From: Arthrobacter sp. Marseille-P9274 | GTDB lineage: Bacteria; Actinomycetota; Actinomycetes; Actinomycetales; Micrococcaceae | Assembly: GCF_946892675.1 (NCBI RefSeq) | Contig: NZ_CAMPOV010000001.1 | Coordinates: 1,772,033-1,836,032 of the forward strand | Length of the DNA stretch: 64,000 bases | Reading direction: 5' to 3' | Part shown: positions 16,591 through 26,536 of the stretch, piece after piece | Layout of the letters: every line of letters begins with the position of its first letter | How positions within the stretch are numbered: position 1 is the first letter of the stretch | The notes under the pieces: model-generated | Told to the model about the DNA's origin: nothing | Databases searched by the model: none | What the model saw: only the letters and a program-made list of their open reading frames with translations | Program-made: the position numbers and the translations under genes

Positions 16591-19332
16591 GTGAGCGCAG
16601 GAGAAGACACCTCGCACATCCTGAGCGGCCTGACAAGCCAGCTGCCGGACCGTGATCCCGAAGAGACCGCCGAATGGGTGGAGTCTCTGGACCAGCTGAT
16701 CCAGTCCCAAGGCACTGAGCGGGCACAGTTCATCATGCGTTCGCTGCTGCAGCGAGCCGGCGCTCAGAGCGTTGGCGTACCCATGGTGACGACCACGGAC
16801 TATGTGAACACCATTCCCGTGGACCAGGAGCCCGCCTTCCCCGGCGACGAGGAAATCGAGCGGCGCTACCGTGCATGGATGCGCTGGAACGCCGCCATGC
16901 TCGTGCACCGGGCCCAGCGGCCCGAAATCGGCGTAGGTGGACATATCTCCACGTATGCCGGCGCCGCGACGCTCTACGAAGTCGGCTACAACCACTTCTT
17001 CCGCGGGAAGGACCATCCCGGCGGCGGCGACCAGATCTTCTTCCAGGGCCACGCCTCCCCCGGCATGTACGCCCGCGCCTTCATGGAAGGCCGCTTGACC
17101 GAGGAAGACCTGGACGGCTTCCGCCAGGAGAAGTCCCGCGAGGGGCATGCGCTGCCGTCCTATCCGCACCCGCGGAACATGCCGCACTTCTGGGAATTCC
17201 CGACCGTCTCGATGGGCATCGGCCCGGCCAACGCCATCTACCAGGCGCAGGTCAACCGCTATCTGCACAACCGCGGCATCAAGGACACGTCCGACCAGCA
17301 CGTCTGGGCCTTCCTGGGTGACGGCGAGATGGATGAGCCGGACTCGCGCGGCTTCCTGCAGCTGGCGGCGAACGAAAAGCTCGACAACCTCACCTTCGTG
17401 ATCAACTGCAACCTTCAGCGGCTCGACGGACCGGTCCGCGGCAACGGCAAGATCATCCAGGAACTCGAAGCCTTCTTCCGCGGCGCCGGCTGGAACGTCA
17501 TCAAGGTCGTCTGGGGCCGCGAGTGGGACAGCCTGCTGGGCAAGGACAACGACGGCGCCCTCGTGGACATCATGAACTCCACACTGGACGGGGACTACCA
17601 GACCTACAAGGCCGAATCCGGTGGATTCGTGCGCGAGCACTTCTTCGGCAAGACCCCGCAGACCAAGGACATGGTCGCGGACATGACCGACGAGCAGATC
17701 TGGAACCTTAAGCGCGGCGGCCACGACTACCACAAGGTCTACGCCGCCTATAAGGCTGCCACCGAGTTCAAGGGAAAGCCGACGGTCATCCTGGCCCAGA
17801 CGGTCAAAGGCTACGGCCTCGGAACCCACTTCGAGGGCCGCAACGCAACCCACCAGATGAAGAAGCTGACCCTCGACGACCTGAAGGGGTTCCGCGACCA
17901 CCTGCGCATCCCGATCAGCGACGAGGCGCTCGAGGCCGACCCGTACCGCCCGCCGTACTACCACCCGGGACAGGACGCTCCCGAGATCAAGTACATGATG
18001 GAGCGGCGTGCCGCCCTCGGCGGCGCCGTACCGGAGCGGCGGACGAAGCACACAGCGCTGCATCTGCCCGGAGACAAAGCCTACGAAGTCGCCAAGCGCG
18101 GTTCGGGCAAGCAGCAGGCGGCGACGACCATGGCATTCGTCCGGCTGCTGAAGGACCTGATGCGGGATAAGGACTTCGGCGCCCGCGTCGTCCCGATCAT
18201 CCCGGACGAAGCCCGGACCTTCGGCATGGACTCATTCTTCCCCACGGCCAAGATCTACAACCCAAAGGGACAGAACTACCTCTCGGTCGACCGCGACCTG
18301 GTGCTCGCGTACAAGGAATCGCCGCAGGGCCAGATCCTGCACACTGGCATCAATGAGGCCGGCTCTACCTCCGCCCTCACCGCTGCCGGCACGTCCTATG
18401 CCACGCACGGCGAGCCGCTTGTGCCGATCTACATCTTCTACTCGATGTTCGGCTTCCAGCGCTCGGGCGACTTCTTCTGGGCCGCCGCGGACCAGATGGC
18501 CCGTGGCTTCGTCATCGGCGCGACCGCCGGCCGTACCACCCTGACCGGCGAAGGCCTGCAGCATGCGGACGGCCACTCGCCGTTGCTGGCCTCGACCAAC
18601 CCAGCCGTCGTCACCTACGACCCGGCCTACGGTTACGAAATCGGGCACATCATGAAGTCCGGCCTGGAGCGGATGTACGGCGGGAACCACCCGGATCCCA
18701 ACGTCATGTACTACCTGACCGTCTACAACGAGCCGATCGTGCAGCCTGCCGAGCCCGAAGAACTGGACGTCGAGGGGCTCGTCAAGGGCATCTACCTGCT
18801 GGCGCCGGCGAAGATCGATGGTCCCCGCACCCAGCTGCTGGCCTCCGGTGTCTCCGTTCCGTGGGCCCTCGAGGCGCAGCAGATCCTGGCCGAGGACTGG
18901 AACGTCTCCGCCGACGTCTGGTCCGTCACCAGCTGGAACGAACTGCGCCGCGAGGCGGTCGCCGCGGAGGAGGAAGCGTTCCTCAACCCCGGCCAGGAAG
19001 CGCGCAAGCCGTTCGTCGCCCAGCAGCTTGAGGGAGCCACCGGCCCGATCGTGGCCGTCACCGACTACATGAAGTCGGTGCCGGACCAGATCCGCCAGTT
19101 CCTGCCCAACGAATTCGCGACGCTCGGCGCCGACGGGTTCGGTTTCTCCGACACCCGCGCGGCGGCACGGCGCTTCTTCAAGATCGATAGCCATTCGATC
19201 GTGGTGCGGGCACTGCAGATGCTCGCCCGCCGCGGCGAGGTGGACCAGAACGCACCGCGTGAAGCCTTTGAGCGCTACAAGCTCACCGACGTCAACGCGG
19301 GAACCACAGGAAACGCCGGCGGCGAATCCTGA
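16591..19332 (+). CDS. aceE: Pyruvate dehydrogenase E1 component, homodimeric
   Basis: The 913-aa thiamine-diphosphate enzyme decarboxylates pyruvate and passes the acetyl group to the E2 lipoyl domain. The ThDP motif runs from GDGEMDE (residues 243-249) to NCN (272-274). [20 protein letters not shown] and the [22 protein letters not shown] block near residue 620 are diagnostic of the AceE type rather than the alpha2-beta2 E1. The GTG at 16591 is taken as start because GAGAGG is 6 nt upstream; a TTG at 16585 lacks spacing. It is monocistronic with its own terminator. E2 and E3 genes are not in the window, as is common in actinobacteria. Confidence 0.97.
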   Translation: MSAGEDTSHILSGLTSQLPDRDPEETAEWVESLDQLIQSQGTERAQFIMRSLLQRAGAQSVGVPMVTTTDYVNTIPVDQEPAFPGDEEIERRYRAWMRWNAAMLVHRAQRPEIGVGGHISTYAGAATLYEVGYNHFFRGKDHPGGGDQIFFQGHASPGMYARAFMEGRLTEEDLDGFRQEKSREGHALPSYPHPRNMPHFWEFPTVSMGIGPANAIYQAQVNRYLHNRGIKDTSDQHVWAFLGDGEMDEPDSRGFLQLAANEKLDNLTFVINCNLQRLDGPVRGNGKIIQELEAFFRGAGWNVIKVVWGREWDSLLGKDNDGALVDIMNSTLDGDYQTYKAESGGFVREHFFGKTPQTKDMVADMTDEQIWNLKRGGHDYHKVYAAYKAATEFKGKPTVILAQTVKGYGLGTHFEGRNATHQMKKLTLDDLKGFRDHLRIPISDEALEADPYRPPYYHPGQDAPEIKYMMERRAALGGAVPERRTKHTALHLPGDKAYEVAKRGSGKQQAATTMAFVRLLKDLMRDKDFGARVVPIIPDEARTFGMDSFFPTAKIYNPKGQNYLSVDRDLVLAYKESPQGQILHTGINEAGSTSALTAAGTSYATHGEPLVPIYIFYSMFGFQRSGDFFWAAADQMARGFVIGATAGRTTLTGEGLQHADGHSPLLASTNPAVVTYDPAYGYEIGHIMKSGLERMYGGNHPDPNVMYYLTVYNEPIVQPAEPEELDVEGLVKGIYLLAPAKIDGPRTQLLASGVSVPWALEAQQILAEDWNVSADVWSVTSWNELRREAVAAEEEAFLNPGQEARKPFVAQQLEGATGPIVAVTDYMKSVPDQIRQFLPNEFATLGADGFGFSDTRAAARRFFKIDSHSIVVRALQMLARRGEVDQNAPREAFERYKLTDVNAGTTGNAGGES

Positions 19333-19364
19333 CCTCGCGGCCGGCTTAGCCCGGACAGCAAGGC

Positions 19365-19398
19365 TGCGGCGGACACCCCTGAACGGGTGTCCGCCGCA
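19365..19398 (+). terminator. Terminator of aceE
   Basis: TGCGGCGGACACCC (19365-19378) pairs perfectly with 19385-19398 around a 6-nt loop, followed by GGCATTTT. A classical intrinsic terminator 32 bp after the aceE stop. Confidence 0.9.
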
Positions 19399-19500
19399 GG
19401 CATTTTCCGGCCTCCCGCAGCTACTGCCCGCCGGTGATTTAGTAGGAAACGCACAAAGCCCTGAATGGAGCCGGGACCGGCAACTGCGTATGCTCAATGC

Positions 19501-20772
19501 ATGCCCCGCCCTCGGACCGATTCCTCCGCTGCACCCTCCGGTGCGCGGCGGGCGGTGTCCCGCAGCACCAAAAGTGCGCCGGACAAGGCCGCCCCGGCCA
19601 ACACCGCCACCCTGGACAGACTGCGCTCCCGGATCGGGGCGCTGTCCACCACCACCCTCAAGCGGCTAGAGAACGATCTGCCCTGGTACCGCAGCCTGCG
19701 TCCGGATGAGAGGGCAGCCCTCGGCCTCGTGGCGCAGAAAGGCATCGCCTCCTTCGTCACCTGGTACGAACGACCGGCCTCCCCCGCCTGGGTCATGAAC
19801 GATGTCTTCGGCACCGCCCCGACCGAGCTAACCCGCTCCATCAGCCTGCAACGGGCCCTGCAGCTCATCCGGGTGGTCGTCGAGGCCGTTGAGGACCAGG
19901 TGCCGGATCTCGCGGGCGGGAACGATGAAGCGGGCCTTCGGGAGGCCGTGCTGCGGTATTCGCGCGAGGTCGCCTTCGCCGCGGCCGACGTGTACGCCAG
20001 GGCGGCGGAGACGCGCGGCGCCTGGGACACTCGACTGGAAGCGCTGGTCGTGGACGCCATCCTGCGCGGTGAGTCCTCCGATGCTCTGCGATCGCGCATC
20101 GCCGCCGTCGGCTGGAAGTCCTCCGGCCGGATCACGGTCATGGTGGGCAGCTCGCCGGGCGAGCCCAGCCCCACATTCGTTGCGGAGGTGCGCCGCGCCG
20201 GGTCCCGCTTCGCCGACGACACGCTCGTCGGGATCCAGGGTGACCGCCTGATCCTCGTCCTCGGCGGCATCTCCGACCAGGGCCCCGCCTTCCTGAGGCT
20301 GAGCGAGCTCTTTGGCCCCGGCCCCGTTGTCTACGGCCCGGAGTCCGGCTCCCTGGTGGACGCCAGCCTCTCCGCCCAGGCAGCGTTCGCCGGCCTGACC
20401 GCCGCTCGGGCCTGGCCCGCGGCGCCGCGGCCCGTGGCCGCCAACGATCTGTGGCCCGAACGGGTGATGTCCGGCGACGAGGCCGCCCGCCGCGACCTGT
20501 ACAAGCACATCTACGTTCCGCTGCTTAACGCGGGCAACGGCCTCGTCGAAACCCTCTCCAGCTACCTGGCCCTCGGACATTCGCTCGAAGCCACGGCCCG
20601 GGAGCTCTTCGTCCACGCCAACACCGTCCGTTACCGGCTCCGGCGGGTCAGCGATGTCACGGGCTGGGACCCGCTGCTGCCCCGCGAAGCCTTCGTCCTG
20701 CAGACGGCCCTCGTTGTCGGCCGGCTGGTCGGTTCGCGCGCCACGCAGGACCGTCCACCTACTCGGCAGTAA
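19501..20772 (+). CDS. fasR: PucR-type transcriptional regulator of fatty-acid synthesis (FasR-like)
   Basis: The 423-aa protein has a C-terminal PucR helix-turn-helix (LSSYLALGHSLEATARELFV then HANTVRYRLRRVSDVTGWDP, about residues 350-395) behind a GGDEF-like central region. Its place directly before fabD-fabH-acpP-fabF matches FasR of Streptomyces coelicolor and Rv2242 of M. tuberculosis, which control these genes; the role is inferred from that synteny. A TATGCT -10 hexamer ends exactly 6 nt before the ATG at 19501, which suggests a leaderless mRNA and decides this start over an upstream ATG at 19465. The first 40 residues are Ser/Pro/Ala-rich. Confidence 0.85.
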   Translation: MPRPRTDSSAAPSGARRAVSRSTKSAPDKAAPANTATLDRLRSRIGALSTTTLKRLENDLPWYRSLRPDERAALGLVAQKGIASFVTWYERPASPAWVMNDVFGTAPTELTRSISLQRALQLIRVVVEAVEDQVPDLAGGNDEAGLREAVLRYSREVAFAAADVYARAAETRGAWDTRLEALVVDAILRGESSDALRSRIAAVGWKSSGRITVMVGSSPGEPSPTFVAEVRRAGSRFADDTLVGIQGDRLILVLGGISDQGPAFLRLSELFGPGPVVYGPESGSLVDASLSAQAAFAGLTAARAWPAAPRPVAANDLWPERVMSGDEAARRDLYKHIYVPLLNAGNGLVETLSSYLALGHSLEATARELFVHANTVRYRLRRVSDVTGWDPLLPREAFVLQTALVVGRLVGSRATQDRPPTRQ

Positions 20773-20867
20773 CTTCGCCGCCTTGTAGACTTCCTACAAA
20801 GCGGCCCGGTGAGCTTCGTCCGCCGAAACACCCTTGGAACTGCACCCTTTTTGGAAAGCTGGATAAC

Positions 20868-21845
20868 GTGCTTGCTATCGTCTGCCCCGGCCAGGGGTCC
20901 CAATCGCCCGGTTTCCTGTCCCCGTGGCTCGAAGTTCCCGGGGTTGCAGACCATCTCGGCTTGCTGAGCGATATCGCGCAACTGGACCTCGTGGCCCACG
21001 GAACGACTTCCGACGAGGAAACCATCAAGGACACCGCTGTCGCCCAGCCGCTGATCGTCGCGGCCGGACTCGTCACAGCCAAGGCGCTCACCGCGAATGA
21101 CCCGCTGGACTTGTCAACCGTCATCGCCGGGCACTCAGTCGGCGAGATCACTGCCTCCGCCATCGCGGGCGCCCTCAGCGAAAACGACGCAATGGCTTTC
21201 GTCCGTGAGCGTGCTAACTCCATGGCCCGTGCCGCCGCGCAGACCCCCACCGGAATGAGCGCTGTCCTTGGCGGGGACCAGGCGGAGGTGTTCGCCGCCA
21301 TCGAGGCTGCCGGCCTCACTCCGGCGAACGCCAACGGCGGCGGCCAGGTAGTGGCAGCCGGCACCCTCGAGCAGCTGCAGGCCTTCGCGGCCAACCCGCC
21401 GGCCAAGGCCCGTGTTATCCCCCTGAAGGTGGCCGGCGCCTTCCATACCACCCACATGGAGCCCGCCGTCGGAGCGCTGGAGGCGCTGCGGCCGCAGCTG
21501 TCCCCCTCCTCCCCCGCCCTGACGCTGCTATCCAATTACGACGGCGAACCCGTGGCGGGCGGCGAGCAGAACCTTGACAGCCTCATCGCCCAGGTTTCCC
21601 GCCCGGTCCGCTGGGACCTCTGCATGGAGGAGATGCTCTCCGTGGGCATCACCGGCCTGCTTGAACTGACGCCGGCAGGGACCCTGACGGGCCTGGCGAA
21701 ACGCGGCATGAAGGGCGTGGCAACGCTGGCGCTCAAGACGCCCGAGGATTTGGAAGCGGCGCGGGACTTCGTGGCCGAGCACACGCGGCAAACGCCTCAG
21801 GCCGCAACAACTGTCGAAGAAAAGTCTGGAGACATCCACCAGTGA
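20868..21845 (+). CDS. fabD: Malonyl-CoA:ACP transacylase
   Basis: The 325-aa enzyme loads malonate onto the acyl carrier protein. It starts LAIVCPGQGSQSPG, has the nucleophile Ser90 in GHSVGE, and a catalytic His in GAFHTTHM (residues 191-198). The start is a GTG preceded by GGAAAG. The fabH GTG overlaps its TGA (GTGA), so translation is coupled. It is first in the operon fabD-fabH-acpP-fabF. Confidence 0.96.
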   Translation: MLAIVCPGQGSQSPGFLSPWLEVPGVADHLGLLSDIAQLDLVAHGTTSDEETIKDTAVAQPLIVAAGLVTAKALTANDPLDLSTVIAGHSVGEITASAIAGALSENDAMAFVRERANSMARAAAQTPTGMSAVLGGDQAEVFAAIEAAGLTPANANGGGQVVAAGTLEQLQAFAANPPAKARVIPLKVAGAFHTTHMEPAVGALEALRPQLSPSSPALTLLSNYDGEPVAGGEQNLDSLIAQVSRPVRWDLCMEEMLSVGITGLLELTPAGTLTGLAKRGMKGVATLALKTPEDLEAARDFVAEHTRQTPQAATTVEEKSGDIHQ

Positions 21846-22909
21846 GCACCCCCGTTCTGCGCCAGTCACAGCTGCACGATCATTCACGCATCCTCGGATA
21901 CGGTGCCTACCGTCCGGACGTCGTCGTCACTAACGAAGATGTCTGCCAGTGGATCGAATCCTCCGACGAGTGGATCCGCCAGCGCACCGGCATCGTCACC
22001 CGCCACCGCGCCGGAGCGGACACGTCGCTGCTGGACATGGCAGAAGGCGCTGCGACGGAGGCCCTGGCAAAGGCCGGCATCGAGGGGTCCGAGCTGGGTG
22101 CCGTCATCGTCTCGACGGTTTCGCATCCCTACGCTACGCCCTCGGCGGCAGCGGCCCTGGCGGACCGCATCGGCGCGACGCCGGCTCCCGCCTTCGATAT
22201 ATCGGCTGCCTGCGCCGGCTACTGCTATGGCATCGCGCAGGCCGACGCGCTGGTTCGTTCAGGAGCGGCCGAATACGTGCTGGTAGTGGGCGCTGAAAAA
22301 CTCTCGGATGTCATCGACAACACCGAGCGCACGATTTCGTTCCTGCTCGGCGACGGCGCCGGCGCCGTGGTGATCGGCCCCTCCGACACGCCGGGCATCG
22401 GCCCGTCGGTCTGGGGCTCTGATGGAAGCAAGTGGGATGTCATCAGCATGACCCACTCGCTGAACGAGGTCCGGGATCTCTCACTCGCCGCCGAAGCAGC
22501 CGGGTCGCTCAGTGCCGCCGTGGCCGAGCGCGGAGAGCCGGACCACAAGCTCTGGCCGACCCTCCGGCAGGACGGCCAATCCGTCTTCCGCTGGGCCGTC
22601 TGGGAAATGGCCAAGGTGGCCAAGCGTGCATTGGAGGCTGCCGGCGTCGAACCCGGTGACCTCGCAGCGTTCGTCCCGCACCAGGCGAACATGCGCATCA
22701 TCGATGAAATGGTCAAGCAGCTGAAGCTGCCCGAAAATGTCGTGGTGGCCCGTGACATCGCCGAGGCCGGCAACACGTCGGCGGCGTCCATCCCCCTGGC
22801 TACGCACCGACTGCTCAAGGAGCACCCGGAACTCAGCGGCGGGCTTGCCCTCCAGATTGGTTTCGGCGCAGGCCTCGTCTTCGGTGCACAGGTCGTGGTT
22901 CTGCCGTAA
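21842..22909 (+). CDS. fabH: 3-oxoacyl-ACP synthase III
   Basis: The 355-aa enzyme condenses a starter acyl-CoA with malonyl-ACP to begin each fatty acid. The triad is Cys124 (ISAACAGYCYG), His280 (PHQAN) and Asn311 (AGNTSAAS). Starter choice (branched starters in this group) cannot be read by eye. It overlaps fabD by 4 bp and is followed by a 107-bp gap with a hairpin before acpP. Confidence 0.96.
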   Translation: MSTPVLRQSQLHDHSRILGYGAYRPDVVVTNEDVCQWIESSDEWIRQRTGIVTRHRAGADTSLLDMAEGAATEALAKAGIEGSELGAVIVSTVSHPYATPSAAAALADRIGATPAPAFDISAACAGYCYGIAQADALVRSGAAEYVLVVGAEKLSDVIDNTERTISFLLGDGAGAVVIGPSDTPGIGPSVWGSDGSKWDVISMTHSLNEVRDLSLAAEAAGSLSAAVAERGEPDHKLWPTLRQDGQSVFRWAVWEMAKVAKRALEAAGVEPGDLAAFVPHQANMRIIDEMVKQLKLPENVVVARDIAEAGNTSAASIPLATHRLLKEHPELSGGLALQIGFGAGLVFGAQVVVLP

Positions 22910-22948
22910 TATCGCAGCGTCGCGGCACAGCAGGAAAGTTTGCCGATC

Positions 22949-22969
22949 CAAACCGCAGTCTGCGGTTTG
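22949..22969 (+). promoter_or_regulatory. Small perfect hairpin upstream of acpP
   Basis: CAAACCGCA pairs with TGCGGTTTG around GTC. It lies between fabH and acpP. It could be a processing or attenuation site that lets acpP RNA levels differ from fabH; no T tract follows. Confidence 0.5.
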
Positions 22970-23016
22970 ACAACCCACGCCGGACAGCGCGCCGGCTACA
23001 AGAAAAGGAGCCTTCC

Positions 23017-23262
23017 ATGGCTAGCAACGAAGAAATCCTGGCAGGACTGGCAGAGATCGTGAACGAGGAGACCGGCCTGGCTCCCGAAGCGGTTGAACTG
23101 GATAAGTCCTTCACCGACGACCTGGACATCGACTCCATCTCCATGATGACCATCGTCGTCAACGCCGAGGAAAAGTTCGGTGTCCGGATTCCGGACGAAG
23201 AGGTCAAGAACCTCAAGACCGTTGGCGACGCCGTCGACTTCATCGCCAAGGCCCAGGCCTAG
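23017..23262 (+). CDS. acpP: Acyl carrier protein
   Basis: The 81-aa acidic four-helix protein carries the growing acyl chain. The phosphopantetheine serine is Ser40 in DLDIDSISMM, where the usual DSLS is DSIS. Length and charge are typical. AAAGGAG precedes the ATG. Hairpins flank the gene on both sides, which may allow a separate abundant mRNA. Confidence 0.97.
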   Translation: MASNEEILAGLAEIVNEETGLAPEAVELDKSFTDDLDIDSISMMTIVVNAEEKFGVRIPDEEVKNLKTVGDAVDFIAKAQA

Positions 23263-23279
23263 CCTCCCGCAGGGAAGCC

Positions 23280-23329
23280 GGCGGCCGGACACCCGCCACA
23301 GCAGTTCCGGCCGCCGCCCATTGCTTTTT
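23280..23329 (+). terminator. Terminator-like hairpin between acpP and fabF
   Basis: GGCGGCCGG (23280-23288) pairs with CCGGCCGCC (23307-23315), then TTGCTTTTT follows. The loop is 18 nt. It has the form of an intrinsic terminator inside the operon and would reduce fabF relative to acpP. Confidence 0.6.
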
Positions 23330-23357
23330 CCGCCCATCCCCCTGAGAGATTGAGTAC

Positions 23358-24593
23358 ATGGCACGCAAAGTAGTCATCACCGGCCTCGGCGCCACCACGC
23401 CCATTGGCGGCGACGTCCCCACCACCTGGCAGAATTCGCTCAAGGGTGTCTCGGGAGCCCGCACGCTTGAGGACGAGTGGGTTGCCCGGTACGAACTGCC
23501 GGTGACTTTTGCCTGCCGGGCGAGCAACAAACCCGACGAGGTCCTCAGCCGGGTCGAAGCCAAGCGCATGGACCCGTCCACCCAGTTCGCCGTCGTCGCG
23601 TCACGTGAGGCGTGGAAGGACTCGGGCATCGAGGACATCGACCATGACCGGCTGGCTGTTGCCTTTGCAACCGGCATCGGTGGTGTCTGGACTCTCCTCG
23701 ACGCCTGGGATACCCTGCGCGAACGCGGCCCCCGCCGGGTGCTCCCGATGACGGTGCCGATGCTCATGCCCAATGGTCCTGCGGCGGCAGTCAGCATGGA
23801 TCTCGGTGCCCGCGCCGGTGCCCACACGCCCGTCTCGGCCTGTGCCTCCGGAACGGAAGCAATGTCGATGGGTATTGAACTCATCCGGGCCGGCAAGGCA
23901 GACGTGGTCATGACGGGTGGCGCCGAGGCTGCCATCCATCCGATGCCGATCGCCGCTTTCAGCGCCATGCAGGCTCTGTCCAGGCGGAATGACGATCCGG
24001 AGCACGCCTCCCGTCCCTACGACATCGACCGCGACGGATTCGTGATGGGCGAGGGCGCAGGCGCTCTCGTCCTCGAAGCCGAAGAACATGCGCTGGCCCG
24101 GGGCGCCCGTATTTACGCCGAGCTGGCCGGCTCCGGCGTGACCGCGGATGCCTACCACATCACCGCCCCCGATCCCGAAGGCCTGGGCGCTACACGGGCG
24201 CTCAAGGCCGCCCTCTTCGACGCGCGGGCCCAGGCCACCGACGTCGTGCACGTCAACGCGCACGCCACTTCGACCCCGGTGGGCGACAAGCCCGAGTACA
24301 CGGCCCTCAGGGCCGCCTTGGGGAACCACGTGGACAATGTCGCCGTCTCGGCTACCAAGTCGCAGACCGGCCACCTCCTGGGGGCCTCCGGCGCCGTCGA
24401 ATCAGTGCTGACGGTCATGGCCATCTACGAGCGCAAGATGCCGGTGAGCATCAACCTGGAACGCCAGGACCCCGAAATTCCCCTGGACGTCGTCACGTCG
24501 GTTCGGGACATGCCCAGCGGCGACGTCGTCGCGCTGAACAACTCCTTCGGCTTCGGCGGCCACAACGCCGTCGTCGTTTTCCGCAACGTCTGA
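23358..24593 (+). CDS. fabF: 3-oxoacyl-ACP synthase II
   Basis: The 411-aa condensing enzyme elongates acyl-ACP. The active site is Cys162 (VSACASGTEA), His in VNAHATSTPVGD, and the lysine and second His in ATKSQTGHLLGASG. It keeps the GFGGHNAVV C-terminal motif. It is last in the fatty-acid operon and is closed by a strong terminator shared with the convergent DUF3145 gene. Confidence 0.96.
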   Translation: MARKVVITGLGATTPIGGDVPTTWQNSLKGVSGARTLEDEWVARYELPVTFACRASNKPDEVLSRVEAKRMDPSTQFAVVASREAWKDSGIEDIDHDRLAVAFATGIGGVWTLLDAWDTLRERGPRRVLPMTVPMLMPNGPAAAVSMDLGARAGAHTPVSACASGTEAMSMGIELIRAGKADVVMTGGAEAAIHPMPIAAFSAMQALSRRNDDPEHASRPYDIDRDGFVMGEGAGALVLEAEEHALARGARIYAELAGSGVTADAYHITAPDPEGLGATRALKAALFDARAQATDVVHVNAHATSTPVGDKPEYTALRAALGNHVDNVAVSATKSQTGHLLGASGAVESVLTVMAIYERKMPVSINLERQDPEIPLDVVTSVRDMPSGDVVALNNSFGFGGHNAVVVFRNV

Positions 24594-24621
24594 CCGTACC
24601 GCCCGCACGGGCGTACGGGCA

Positions 24622-24660
24622 CGATGAGGCGGCCGGGCTGAAAGCCCGGCCGCCTCATCG
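24622..24660. terminator. Bidirectional terminator between fabF and DUF3145
   Basis: CGATGAGGCGGCCGGGCT (24622-24639) pairs perfectly over 18 bp with 24643-24660 around GAA, followed by TTATTT on the plus strand. It is the same architecture as the two terminators hit by the IS, but is unoccupied. Confidence 0.9.
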
Positions 24661-24696
24661 TTATTTAAAGGAGGATGCGGAAGCTCCGCCAGTGGC

Positions 24697-25200
24697 TTAG
24701 CCCACCTGGTGGAGCCAACGGACCGGCGCGCCTTCGGCGGCGTGCCGGAACGGCTCGAGTTCTTCGTCCCACGCCTCGCCGAGTGCCAGCGAGAGCTCGT
24801 GGTAAACGGCGGCCGGATCCCCCGCGCCCGATTCGTAGGCGTAGCGGATGCGGTCTTCCGAGACCATGATGTTGCCGTGGACGTCCGTGACGGCATGGAA
24901 AATACCGAGTTCGGGGGTGTGCGACCAGCGTCCGCCGTCCACACCTGCGCTGGGCTCTTCCGTCACTTCGTACCGCAGATGGGCCCAGCCCCGCAATGCG
25001 GAAGCCAGCAGGGCCCCGGTACCCTGGGCACCAACCCACGACAATTCCGCGCGGTACATCCCGGGCGCGGCAGGCTGCTGCGTCCACTCAAGATCCGTGC
25101 GCTTATCAACCACCGACCCGATAGCCCACTCGATATGCGGGCATAGCGCGGTCGGCGCCGAGTGCACGAATAGCACACCACGCGTCATCACAACAGACAT
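24697..25200 (-). CDS. DUF3145 family protein
   Basis: The 167-aa protein starts MSVVMTRGVLFVHSAPTALC and contains PHIEWAIGSVV, RYEVTEEPSAGVDGGRWSHTPELGIF and EDRIRYAYE. This is the actinobacterial DUF3145 family, regularly found beside fabF (as in Streptomyces). The function is unknown; a link to lipid synthesis is guilt by association. The ATG at 25200 is chosen because GGAGG lies 5 nt upstream; an ATG 36 bp further out has no such site. Confidence 0.88.
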   Translation of the reverse strand: MSVVMTRGVLFVHSAPTALCPHIEWAIGSVVDKRTDLEWTQQPAAPGMYRAELSWVGAQGTGALLASALRGWAHLRYEVTEEPSAGVDGGRWSHTPELGIFHAVTDVHGNIMVSEDRIRYAYESGAGDPAAVYHELSLALGEAWDEELEPFRHAAEGAPVRWLHQVG

Positions 25201-25402
25201 CCCATCCTCCATTTGCTGTAGGTACGTCTTCCCCAACGACCTTCAGCCCGCGGATAGAACTCTGGTGCGGTACCGTATACGTTCCGGTAGCAGCAGCTAC
25301 GGGAATTCTATTTCGTCAAATCGTTTGATTCCCGACTCATTCTGCCGCATGTCCTCGAATTGCGCCACTGTAACTCCACTGGCGTCCCGAAACGGACGCA
25401 TC

Positions 25403-26368
25403 TTAGGCCCGGGGATGGGCCTGCCGGTAGCTGGAGTTCAGCCGTTCCACCGATACGTGGGTGTAGAGCTGGGTGGTTGCGAGCGAGGTGTGCCCGAGGA
25501 TTTCCTGGACGGCGCGCAGATCCGCACCGCCGTCGAGCAGGTGCGTGGCCGCGCTGTGCCGCAGGGCATGTGGCCCGCTGGCCGCCGTGTCGGGAACAGC
25601 CGCCAGCAGCCCGGCGGCCACGGATCGGACCTGCCGGGGATCAATGCGGCCACCCCGCCGGCCCAGGAAGAGCGCCGGGCCGCTCCCCGCTACCACCAGG
25701 CGGCCGCGTCCGCGCCGGAGCCAGTCATCCAGGGCCGTCGCCGCCGGGACTCCGAAAGGGACGGAGCGCTCCTTATTGCCCTTACCCAGGACCCGCACGA
25801 GACGACGGTCGTGGTCGACATCGTCGACGTCCAAGCCGGCCAGCTCGCTGACTCGAATGCCCGTGGCATACAGCAGTTCCACCATGGCCCGATCCCGCAG
25901 CGCTACCGGATCACCCTCCGCGGCCTGGTCCGACAGCGTTGCGAAGAGCTGGTCCATCTGGCGCCGTTGAAGCACCTCCGGCAACGCGGATTGGCGTCGC
26001 GGGGCCTTCAGCCGCTGTGAAGGATTCTCGGCAATCAGCTCTTCCCGCAACGCCCAGGCCATGAAAGTCCGCGCAGCGACGGCTCGCCTCGCCAAGGTCG
26101 CGCGGGCCATGCCGGCCGTATTCATGCTCCCCAGCCAGGACCTCAAGACGGACAGGCTGAGATCCGCCAGGTGCTGCGCCGATCCGGCGGCCGCGAAACC
26201 CAGCAGATTCGCCACGTCGCCCAGATAGGCACGGATTGTATGTTCCGACCGCGCCCGTTCCGCCTGCAGGTACCGGCCGAACGCTTCAAGGGCGGCGGCG
26301 AACTCCGCCGGCAGTTCCTCGCCTTCTATCCCGTCGGCGGCAGCCGCTGGGTCGTCCCGTTCAGTCAC
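25403..26368 (-). CDS. xerC: Tyrosine recombinase XerC
   Basis: The 321-aa recombinase resolves chromosome dimers at dif together with XerD. It has an N-terminal SAM-like core-binding domain (about residues 22-110) and a catalytic domain with Arg172 (TGIRVSEL), a beta-hairpin lysine in GKGNKER, His267 and Arg270 (HALRH), His293 (LGHTSLATT) and the nucleophile Tyr302. The N-terminal 20 residues are acidic. No dif-like site was recognised here. The gene is last in the minus-strand series and is separated from dprA by 351 bp, most of it a tandem repeat. Confidence 0.93.
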   Translation of the reverse strand: MTERDDPAAAADGIEGEELPAEFAAALEAFGRYLQAERARSEHTIRAYLGDVANLLGFAAAGSAQHLADLSLSVLRSWLGSMNTAGMARATLARRAVAARTFMAWALREELIAENPSQRLKAPRRQSALPEVLQRRQMDQLFATLSDQAAEGDPVALRDRAMVELLYATGIRVSELAGLDVDDVDHDRRLVRVLGKGNKERSVPFGVPAATALDDWLRRGRGRLVVAGSGPALFLGRRGGRIDPRQVRSVAAGLLAAVPDTAASGPHALRHSAATHLLDGGADLRAVQEILGHTSLATTQLYTHVSVERLNSSYRQAHPRA

Positions 26369-26536
26369 TCTCCAACTTTGGTGGATCCGGCGACCCGGCT
26401 CAAGCAGGCGCGCGGATCATCGACTGGAAGCACTCTCCCAGGTCCACCGGCCAGCATCCCGAAACGGCTCGAGTTCCATGTCATTGCGGCGGGGATCAGG
26501 CAGGCAACCACATGCGATCATGCCTCCGCGCCCCCG
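26369..26536. other. Non-coding stretch upstream of xerC
   Basis: Together with the repeat that follows, this makes a 351-bp gap before dprA. I see no reading frame, clear promoter or terminator in this part. A xerC promoter should be here if the repeats block read-through from dprA. Confidence 0.4.
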
